From assembly GCF_014212125.1 (NCBI RefSeq), contig NZ_JACJVP010000033.1, forward strand, positions 1-48,425: a DNA stretch of 48,425 nucleotides. Direction: 5' to 3'. Positions within the stretch are counted from its first letter, which is position 1. Every line of letters begins with the position of its first letter. Below the pieces are notes generated by a model. It was not told where the DNA came from, did not search any database, and saw only the letters and a program-made list of their open reading frames with translations. Shown here piece after piece: positions 1 to 6,453 of the stretch. Both the position numbers and the translations under genes were made by a program. The DNA is from Cohnella nanjingensis. Lineage in GTDB: Bacteria > Bacillota > Bacilli > Paenibacillales > Paenibacillaceae.

Positions 1-2320
1 CGTCACGCCCGCCGCGGCCCGCTTGCTCGGCGCCGTCGCGACGGCCGCCGAATGCGGCGGCTGGCGCGTCCTGGCCGCCGCGGCGCTTCTTGCCCTTGCC
101 GCGCGCGAAGCCTGGCGCGTTCGCGCAGCCCTTGGCGCCGATGAAGTTCACGCGGCCTGCGCCGCGCGGCTTCATGTCGACCATTTCGAAGTCGATATTG
201 TAATCGTCCATGTTCACCCGACCTACCCGAATACGCACTTCGTCGCCGATCCGATAGACCTTCGACGTACGCTCTCCGATGAGCGCCATGTGCAGCTCGT
301 GAAAATGATAATAATCGTCCGACAGATCGCTCAGCCGGATCAAGCCTTCAACCGTGTTGTCCAGTTCGACGAACATGCCGAACCCGGTCACGCCGCTGAT
401 GATTCCGTCGAATTCCTCGCCGATCTTATCCAGCATGAATTCGGCCTTCTTCAGCTTGGCCGTATCGCGTTCCGCATCGACCGCGACGCGCTCGCGCTCC
501 GACGACTGCTGGGCGATGTCCGGCATCCGGACGGCCAACTTCTCGAAACGGTCCTCGGGCAGCGTTCCGCCGTTCTCCAGCACTTCCCGCATTACGCGGT
601 GAATCACCAAGTCCGGATAGCGCCGGATCGGCGACGTGAAGTGCGTGTAGAACTCGGCGGCGAGCCCAAAGTGGCCGAGGCTCTGCGCGTCGTACTTCGC
701 CTGCTTCATCGACCGCAGCATCATCGTGCTGATGACGGTCTCTTCCTTTGTATCCTTGATCTCTTCGAGCAGCGTCTGCAGCGCGCGCGGATGGACGGAG
801 TTGCCCTTGCCGCGCACGGCGTAGCCGAAGTTCGCCGCGAACTGCATGAAGTGCGTCAGCTTCTCGCCGTCCGGTTCCTCGTGGATCCGGTAGACGAACG
901 GCACCTTGAGCCAGTGGAAATGCTCGGCCACCGTCTCGTTCGCCGCCAGCATGAATTCCTCGATGATCTGCTCGGCGACCGAACGCTCGCGCTTCACGAT
1001 GTCGACCGGCTTGCCTTCCTCGTCCACGATGACCTTGGACTCCTGGAAGTCGAAGTCGATCGCGCCGCGGCGCATCCGCTGATCCCGCAGCGCCATCGCG
1101 AGCTCCTGCATCGCCTTGAACGTGTCCACGAGCGGTGCATAGCGCTCCAGCAGCTCATTATCCTCGTCCACGAGGATCTTGCGCACGTTCGTATACGTCA
1201 TCCGTTCCGTCGTCTTGATGACGCTCGTGAAGACGTCGTGGCGCACGCGCCGCATCGTCTTCGGCTCGAACTCCATCTCGCACGACAGCGTGAGACGGTC
1301 CACCTTCGGATTGAGCGAGCAGATGCCATTCGACAGCCGGTGCGGCAGCATCGGGATGACCCGATCCACCAGGTAGACGCTGCAGCCCCGATTGTACGCT
1401 TCAAGGTCGAGCCGCGAATTCTCGCGCACGTAATAGCCCACGTCGGCGATATGCACGCCGAGCAGGTAATTGCCGTTCGGCAGCCGTTCGACGTTGACCG
1501 CGTCGTCGAGGTCCTTGGCGTCCTCGCCGTCGATCGTGACGATAACCTTGTCCCGCAAGTCGCGGCGGCCCTGGCGTACGATCTCCTCCTCGGCGATCGC
1601 GTCAGGCGCGGCGTCGGCCTCGTCCATGACTTCCTCCGGGAAGCTCTCCGGCAGCCCGTGCTTGCGGATGATGCTCAGAATATCGACGCCCGGGTCGTCC
1701 TTGTGCCCGAGCACTTCGACGATCTCGCCTTCGGCGGCCGAGCGGCCTTCCGGATAGTGGATGATGTTCACGACGACCTTCTGGCCGCTGACCGCCCCGT
1801 TGAACCCGTTGGGGCGGATGAAGATATCCTTGTTGATCCGCTTGTCGTCCGGAATCACGAAGCCGTAGCTCTCATGGTTCTCGAACACGCCGACGACCTG
1901 CGTCACCGCGCGCCGCACGATGCGCACGACTTCGCCCTCCATGCGGGCGCCGTTCTCGCTCTTGGAGGTCACGCGCGCGAGGACGGTGTCCCCGTTCATC
2001 GCGCCCTTCAGGTCGTTCGCATGAATATATACGTCCGGATGGTCCTGCTCGTCCGGTAACAAGAAGGCGAATCCCTTCGCATGGGCTTGCAACCGCCCGC
2101 GAAGCAGGTTCATCCGTTCCGGTACGCCATAGCGGTCCGAACGGGTACGCATGACTTTGCCGTCCTGCTCCAGATCCGTCAGCATTTTCAGGAAGGCCTT
2201 GAAGTCAGCCGCGTCTTCTATGCCGAAATTTTTCTCCAACTCTTGGTACGTCATCGGCTTGTATGCATCTTCTTGCATAAAGCCTAGCAGCTCCTGCTCC
2301 GTACACAATGGCACCAGCAT
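1..2320 (-). CDS. rnr: Ribonuclease R (3' end cut by window edge)
   Basis: Minus-strand reading frame of about 773 codons, open to the left edge, so the C-terminus is incomplete. RNase R is a processive 3'-5' exoribonuclease of the RNB family that degrades structured RNA and takes part in tmRNA-linked decay. The N-terminus carries the family-like TYQELEKNFGI helical segment, followed by cold-shock-like OB sequence (RLQAHAKGFAFLLPD) and, near the left edge, the S1 domain and the start of a Gly/Lys/Arg-rich tail typical of RNase R. The start ATG at 2320 has AAGGGA about ten bases upstream, and the residues before FMQEDAYKPMTY align with Bacillus RNase R; a shorter start at 2278 is possible. secG lies upstream but a strong terminator separates them. 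A TATACT box just ahead (2337-2342) could be a weak -10, though it would leave a very short leader. Confidence 0.95.
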   Translation of the reverse strand, partial: MLVPLCTEQELLGFMQEDAYKPMTYQELEKNFGIEDAADFKAFLKMLTDLEQDGKVMRTRSDRYGVPERMNLLRGRLQAHAKGFAFLLPDEQDHPDVYIHANDLKGAMNGDTVLARVTSKSENGARMEGEVVRIVRRAVTQVVGVFENHESYGFVIPDDKRINKDIFIRPNGFNGAVSGQKVVVNIIHYPEGRSAAEGEIVEVLGHKDDPGVDILSIIRKHGLPESFPEEVMDEADAAPDAIAEEEIVRQGRRDLRDKVIVTIDGEDAKDLDDAVNVERLPNGNYLLGVHIADVGYYVRENSRLDLEAYNRGCSVYLVDRVIPMLPHRLSNGICSLNPKVDRLTLSCEMEFEPKTMRRVRHDVFTSVIKTTERMTYTNVRKILVDEDNELLERYAPLVDTFKAMQELAMALRDQRMRRGAIDFDFQESKVIVDEEGKPVDIVKRERSVAEQIIEEFMLAANETVAEHFHWLKVPFVYRIHEEPDGEKLTHFMQFAANFGYAVRGKGNSVHPRALQTLLEEIKDTKEETVISTMMLRSMKQAKYDAQSLGHFGLAAEFYTHFTSPIRRYPDLVIHRVMREVLENGGTLPEDRFEKLAVRMPDIAQQSSERERVAVDAERDTAKLKKAEFMLDKIGEEFDGIISGVTGFGMFVELDNTVEGLIRLSDLSDDYYHFHELHMALIGERTSKVYRIGDEVRIRVGRVNMDDYNIDFEMVDMKPRGAGRVNFIGAKGCANAPGFARGKGKKRRGGQDAPAAAFGGRRDGAEQAGRGGRD

Positions 2321-2390
2321 CACCTCGTCTTCCCTTAGTATACACGCTTTAGCCGTACCCCAATCGGGCTATCCGCCCGCGCGTATGCAC

Positions 2391-2421
2391 AAAAAAAGCG
2401 GGAAGCCTTCGCTTCCCGCTT
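2391..2421 (-). terminator. Rho-independent terminator of secG
   Basis: Perfect 9-bp stem (2397-2405 with 2412-2420, arm AGCGGGAAG) and a 6-nt loop. On the minus strand it is followed by a run of seven T (2391-2397). It lies just after the secG stop and before rnr, so rnr probably needs read-through or its own promoter. Confidence 0.88.
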
Positions 2422-2435
2422 AGTTGATCCGCTAA

Positions 2436-2672
2436 TTACGCCTTCACGACGTAGGCTACGATCAGCGACAGGACGAAAAATCCAACCGCCAGCACGATCG
2501 TCGCGCGTTGCAGCACCAGGTCCAGGCCGCGCGCTTTCTGCTTGCCGAACAGATGCTCTGCACCACCGGAGATGGCGCCCGACAGACCCGCGCTCTTCCC
2601 GCGTTGCAACAGGACGACGCCGATCAAGCCCAGCGAGAAAATGACCAATACGATTTTCAAAGCAATTTCCAC
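2436..2672 (-). CDS. secG: Preprotein translocase subunit SecG
   Basis: Small membrane protein of about 78 residues with two hydrophobic segments (roughly residues 2-20 and 50-75) around a polar loop containing LLQRGKSAGLSGAISGGAEHLFG, the signature of SecG. It assists SecYE in protein export across the cytoplasmic membrane. The chosen start is a GTG at 2672, eight bases after a perfect AGGAGG; the more upstream GTG at 2681 overlaps that ribosome site and is unlikely. A good sigma-A promoter lies upstream and a strong terminator downstream, so it looks monocistronic. In Bacillus an esterase gene lies between secG and rnr; none is present here. Confidence 0.95.
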   Translation of the reverse strand: MEIALKIVLVIFSLGLIGVVLLQRGKSAGLSGAISGGAEHLFGKQKARGLDLVLQRATIVLAVGFFVLSLIVAYVVKA

Positions 2673-2737
2673 TGCTTCCACCTCCTGAGATGCCGGAACA
2701 ACTGACGCAGTCCGATCAATACAAAAACAGTATTCTC

Positions 2738-2766
2738 ATTGTATCACACGGGCACGAAAGTGACAA
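2738..2766 (-). promoter_or_regulatory. Sigma-A promoter of secG
   Basis: On the minus strand, TTGTCA (2761-2766) and TACAAT (2738-2743) are separated by exactly 17 bp. This leaves a leader of about 60 nt before the secG GTG. Confidence 0.75.
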
Positions 2767-2910
2767 CCGTCTCCGTACAAGGACGATCGGCGGTTTATCG
2801 CGGCAAGGAGCGGCAGTCACGAGACGAAGTCTCCGCATCTCGCGCATAAGGCAAGCCAACCTCATTCCCTCATTCCCCGTTTGGCGGCCAACCGGACCCC
2901 TTGACCCATT

Positions 2911-3093
2911 AGTTGCATTTGTACATCTTATTTCCCCTCCAAAGCCGTCCAACGCGTAAAAAGTTGCATTCGTACATCTTATTTAGTCGGATCGGACGAA
3001 AAATCGCCAAATCGTCGAAATAAGTTGTACGTTTACAACAAAATCGGCCATTTACCCCATTTCGCAGTCAATAAGATGTACTTTTGCAACTTA
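2911..3093. repeat. Degenerate short-repeat cluster upstream of secG
   Basis: Four related AT-rich elements in an otherwise GC-rich 620-bp gap between katA and secG. Two direct copies of AGTTGCATTYGTACATCTTA start at 2911 and 2962, exactly 51 bp apart. A third, diverged copy near 3022-3039 forms a hairpin (GTTGTA, loop CGTT, TACAAC). A fourth, inverted copy spans 3071-3093 and can fold into a stem ATAAG...CTTAT with further inner pairs. Nothing else recognisable was seen between 2767 and 3301; the short reading frames there consist of repeat sequence or have no ribosome site. Other arrays with similar spacing occur elsewhere in the window. Confidence 0.75.
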
Positions 3094-3301
3094 TTATCGG
3101 CACGGCCCCAAATCCGGCATTCCCCGCTACGCTTCTCTCGCCCTTCACACGATCCCCGCTCTTCCGTAACAGGCCCGCCTTTCATGTCCACCGAACATCC
3201 GCACGATCTCCCGTCCTGCGAATCGTTTCGTCTCTCCTGTCACCGGCACTCGCGCGATCTTATACGCTCTCCGGTTAGTGCTCGTCACTTGCGCCTATCG
3301 C

Positions 3302-5035
3302 TCAATACCCGTCCGTCTTGCCGCCCATCCGCTTGGCCTCGTCCACGGCCCAGTCCGCCTTGGCGGAACTGACGTGGTCGCCGCCGTTGCTGCCTTTGCC
3401 GTTTCCGTCACTGCCACCGTTGGTGCCCTGACCGCGCCCGTCACTGTTGCCCTTACCGTTTCTGCTGTCACTGCCGCCGTTGGCGCCCATACCGTTTCCG
3501 CCGCCGCCGCTCTTGCCCCCGCCGCTTCCCGCTTCCGCGTCCGCCTTCGCCAGCCCTTCGCGTACCCGGCGCCCGTAATCGGCATCAGCCTCCGTGAAGT
3601 AGCCGATCATCCGCTCGCGGATGTCCGGCTTGCAGATCTTGAGCGCCCCGACGAGATTCTCGATCAGCTCGTCCCGCTCCCAATCCTCGAACGCGCGATA
3701 CGTGTCGCCCGCCTGGCCGAAGTCGTTCGCCCGCTCGATCTTCTGCCGGACCAGCTTCGCGTCGTAATGCGGCTCATGCTCCGCACCCTCCGCCTTGGCC
3801 TCTACCAGCCCGCCGAGCGAGGACGGCTCGTAGTTCACGTGCGGACTCTGCCCCGGCGCGGCGTCGACCCGATACTCCATCTGGCCGTCGCGTTGATTGG
3901 TCGCCACGTGCGTCTTCGGCGCGTTCACCTGCAGCTGCAGGTAGTTCGTCCCGACGCGATGGCGCTGCGTGTCCGAATACGAGAAGGTGCGGCCCTGCAG
4001 CAGCTTGTCGTCCGAGAAGTCGAGGCCGTCCACGAGCACCCCGGTTCCGAACGCCGCCTGCTCCACTTCGGCGAAGTAGTTGACGGGATTGCGGTTGAGC
4101 ACCATCCGCCCGACCGGGAAGAACGGGAACTGCGCCTGCGGCCACAGCTTCGTCGGATCGAGCGGGTCGAAGTCCAACTCGTCGTGCGCGCCGTCGCTTA
4201 TGAGCTGCACGCTAAGCTCCCACTCCGGATGCTCGCCCTGCTCGATCGCCTCGTACAGATCCTGAGTCGCATGGCTGTAGTTCAGCTTCTGAATCTCGTC
4301 CGCTTCGGACTGGCGCAGGTTGCGGATCGGCAGCTTCACCGGCTCCCAATGGTACTTCACCAGCACGCCTTCGCCCGCTTGGTTGACCCACTTGTATGTA
4401 TTCACGCCCGAGCCCTGCATCTGGCGGTAGTTCGCCGGAATCCCCCATGGGGAGAACAGGAACGTCACCATATGCGTCGCCTCGGGGCTGAGGGACAGGA
4501 AGTCGAACATCCGCTCCGGATCGTTCAGATTGGTTACAGGATCCGGCTTGAACGAGTGCACCATGTCCGGGAACTTGAGCGGATCGCGGATGAAAAAGAT
4601 TTTCAGGTTGTTGCCCACGAGGTCCCAGTTGCCGTCCTCGGTGTAGAACTTCACGGCGAAGCCGCGCGGATCGCGCAGCGTCTCGGGGGAGTGGCCGCCG
4701 TGCACGACGGTGGAGAAGCGAACGAAGACCGGCGTACGCTTGCCCTGCTCCTGGAACAGCTTGGCGCGGGTATATTTGGAGACCGGCTCGTCGCCGACCT
4801 TCCCATATGCCTCGAAGTAACCGTGCGCCCCGGCGCCGCGCGCGTGCACGACGCGTTCGGGGATGCGTTCCCGGTCGAAGTGCGTGATTTTCTCGAGGAA
4901 ATGATAGTTCTCCAGCGTCGTCGGCCCCCGGCTGCCCACCGTCCGCACGTTCTGGTTGTCGGCGATCGGGTGTCCCTGCCGGTTCGTCAAGGTCATCTCT
5001 TGGTCCTGCTGCGGTTCGCGCTCGTTCGGCGCCAT
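3302..5035 (-). CDS. katA: Monofunctional heme catalase with a Gly-rich C-terminal tail
   Basis: 577-residue protein that disproportionates hydrogen peroxide to water and oxygen. The catalytic region FDRERIPERVVHARGAGAHG holds the active-site His (around residue 65), and GRTFSYSDTQRHR holds the proximal heme-ligand Tyr. KFPDMVHSFKPDP and the NYFAEVEQAAF segment are also typical of small-subunit catalases. Bacillus KatA is about 483 residues; here a Gly/Ser/Asn/Asp-rich, apparently disordered stretch of about 60 residues follows the core, then a short charged end (SSAKADWAVDEAKRMGGK). The ATG at 5035 has GGTAGGG upstream. No PerR box was recognised in the 280 bp upstream, and no clear terminator follows. 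It has no operon partner; the preceding gene ends at a terminator. Confidence 0.96.
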   Translation of the reverse strand: MAPNEREPQQDQEMTLTNRQGHPIADNQNVRTVGSRGPTTLENYHFLEKITHFDRERIPERVVHARGAGAHGYFEAYGKVGDEPVSKYTRAKLFQEQGKRTPVFVRFSTVVHGGHSPETLRDPRGFAVKFYTEDGNWDLVGNNLKIFFIRDPLKFPDMVHSFKPDPVTNLNDPERMFDFLSLSPEATHMVTFLFSPWGIPANYRQMQGSGVNTYKWVNQAGEGVLVKYHWEPVKLPIRNLRQSEADEIQKLNYSHATQDLYEAIEQGEHPEWELSVQLISDGAHDELDFDPLDPTKLWPQAQFPFFPVGRMVLNRNPVNYFAEVEQAAFGTGVLVDGLDFSDDKLLQGRTFSYSDTQRHRVGTNYLQLQVNAPKTHVATNQRDGQMEYRVDAAPGQSPHVNYEPSSLGGLVEAKAEGAEHEPHYDAKLVRQKIERANDFGQAGDTYRAFEDWERDELIENLVGALKICKPDIRERMIGYFTEADADYGRRVREGLAKADAEAGSGGGKSGGGGNGMGANGGSDSRNGKGNSDGRGQGTNGGSDGNGKGSNGGDHVSSAKADWAVDEAKRMGGKTDGY

Positions 5036-5260
5036 CTGGCATCCCTACCTTCGATATGGAATCGAGGGTATTGTTTCCAAGCCGAAGGGGAGTATGCGAT
5101 ACACAAGCCGTTCATCGGCAGGAAAGCCGCGGACGCGAAGCGAGCCGCTTCGTTCGTGCCGGTCGCTTCGAGATCCCCGTTCCCGCGGGGATTCCGATTA
5201 TTGGCGCTTTGATCGGCAAGATCGTCTCCTATGCCCGTAACATTTTTGCTTAAAATGAGA

Positions 5261-5291
5261 AGAGCCGATGGGATCATCCCCCATCGGCTCT
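5261..5291 (-). terminator. Terminator after the sugar-phosphate isomerase gene
   Basis: Perfect 12-bp stem (5261-5272 with 5280-5291, arm AGAGCCGATGGG) and a 7-nt loop, followed on the minus strand by a T-rich stretch (TTCTCATTTT). It separates the isomerase gene from katA. Confidence 0.8.
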
Positions 5292-5318
5292 TTAGGTTTA
5301 ATACGCGCTTTTGCCCGC

Positions 5319-6089
5319 TTAAATCCAGCCGCGCTCCTTGAACCAAGCGTAGTTCAGCTTCGCGCTCTCGAGCGAGTTCACGTCGTACCGCTCTTGCTCG
5401 ATGATGACGTACTCGACGCCTGCCTTCTCGGCAGCCGCCAGCGCGGAATCCCAATCGACGGAGCCCTTGCCGATCTCCGTGTCGTTGCCGTCTTCCTTGA
5501 AGTCCTTCGCGTGCACGAGCGGCAGACGGCCTGCGTACTTCGCGATGTAGGCGGCCGGATCTTGGCCCGCTACCTTCACCCAGCCGAGGTCGAACTCGGC
5601 GAACAGCTTGTTCGCCGGCAGGCGCTCGAACAGATGGTCGATGACGAGCTTGCCGTCGTACGCCGGTTTGAATTCGAACGCGTGGTTGTGGTAGCCGAAC
5701 GCGAGGCCTGCGGCCGTCACGATATCGGAAGCCTGCTCCAGCGTAGCCGCGAACTTCGCGATGTCGTCTTCGCCCGGGTTGTCCGCCAGCGGATACCACG
5801 GCACGACGAAGCGCTGGATGCCCAGCTCCAGGGCGTACTCGACTTGCTGCTTCAGGTTGTCAACGAGCTTGTCCGGCTCGTTGACGGTCAGGCCGACGTG
5901 CGCGGAATTCGCGTTCAGTCCGGCGTCCTTCAGCGCTTGCTTCAGGTCGCGGGCAGCTACGCCATAGTAGCCGGCCAGCTCTACGTTCTTGTATCCAATC
6001 TCGGCAATCTCGCGAATCGTTCCGAGGAAATCCTTCTCGCTGCGGTCACGTACGGAGTACAGCTGAATCGCCACTTGCGGCTTGCTCAT
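5319..6089 (-). CDS. Sugar phosphate isomerase/epimerase-like TIM-barrel protein
   Basis: 256-residue cytoplasmic protein of the xylose-isomerase-like TIM-barrel superfamily (IolE/Hps-like). It begins VAIQLYSVRD, the usual first beta strand, and carries YHNHAFEF, FAEFDLGWV and HAKDFKE, which supply the His, Glu and Asp metal ligands of this fold, with an IIEQE segment near the end. The substrate cannot be told from sequence; related Paenibacillus proteins are annotated as sugar phosphate isomerases or inositol-type dehydratases. The start at 6089 is supported by GGAGGT eight bases upstream; an in-frame ATG 20 codons earlier lacks this. It has its own promoter with a cre-like site, and terminators on both sides, so it is a single-gene unit despite lying next to the glycosidase operon. 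Confidence 0.85.
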   Translation of the reverse strand: MSKPQVAIQLYSVRDRSEKDFLGTIREIAEIGYKNVELAGYYGVAARDLKQALKDAGLNANSAHVGLTVNEPDKLVDNLKQQVEYALELGIQRFVVPWYPLADNPGEDDIAKFAATLEQASDIVTAAGLAFGYHNHAFEFKPAYDGKLVIDHLFERLPANKLFAEFDLGWVKVAGQDPAAYIAKYAGRLPLVHAKDFKEDGNDTEIGKGSVDWDSALAAAEKAGVEYVIIEQERYDVNSLESAKLNYAWFKERGWI

Positions 6090-6121
6090 GGAATAACCTC
6101 CAAGGTCGAATTTGCACGCGC

Positions 6122-6153
6122 TGCAAGCGCATGCACGTCTCTTCCCCATTATA
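6122..6153 (-). promoter_or_regulatory. -10 box and cre-like site of the isomerase gene
   Basis: TATAAT lies at 6148-6153 on the minus strand; no good -35 is visible. Just downstream, 6122-6135 reads TGCAAGCGCATGCA, which matches the catabolite-responsive consensus TGNNARCGNWWWCA at 13 of 14 positions. A cre at about +6 to +19 is a classical CcpA roadblock position. The role is inferred from the match only. Confidence 0.5.
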
Positions 6154-6347
6154 GGCCCGGCGCGCGTCCGGTTACGAGTACGGTTTTGGCTCAGTTATTA
6201 TGGGATTTGGACGTCATGCCCCCGATACCGGAATCTCCCCCGTCACCGGCAGGCGCGCTTTCGAGTACTTCCTCCATCCAGGATGCTTGGCCCGGAAATA
6301 CCGACGTCGCCGCTCTTCCCGGATGAGACCGATTCGTTGCACAACGC

Positions 6348-6380
6348 AAAAAAAAGAGCCCGGCCCTCGGGCCGAGCTCT
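6348..6380 (-). terminator. Terminator of the mannoside-degradation operon
   Basis: 12-position stem with one mismatch (6355-6366 with 6369-6380) followed on the minus strand by eight T (6348-6355). It lies about 75 bp after the GH38 stop codon. Apart from this and the promoter of the next gene, the 364-bp gap 6090-6453 shows nothing. Confidence 0.85.
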
Positions 6381-6453
6381 TCATCTAAGATCCAGACACG
6401 CGTGTTAACGGCTGAACCGCGGCACGATGCCGCTGCCCTGCTCGCCCGCGGCC

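Noticed and set aside
23..2059. 678-codon plus-strand open frame opposite rnr
   Set aside because: It is the antisense shadow of a clear RNase R gene; long opposing frames are expected at this GC content. No ribosome site or family resemblance. The same holds for the long plus-strand frames opposite katA (3278-5212), GH38 (6427-8385), GH125 (12713-14776), gpmI (23138-24796) and the TPR gene (37287-39980).
2716..2952. 78-codon minus-strand frame upstream of secG
   Set aside because: It runs through the secG promoter and a repeat copy and has no family resemblance.
5036..5318. PerR box upstream of katA
   Set aside because: No sequence close to TTATAATNATTATAA was found in the spacer.
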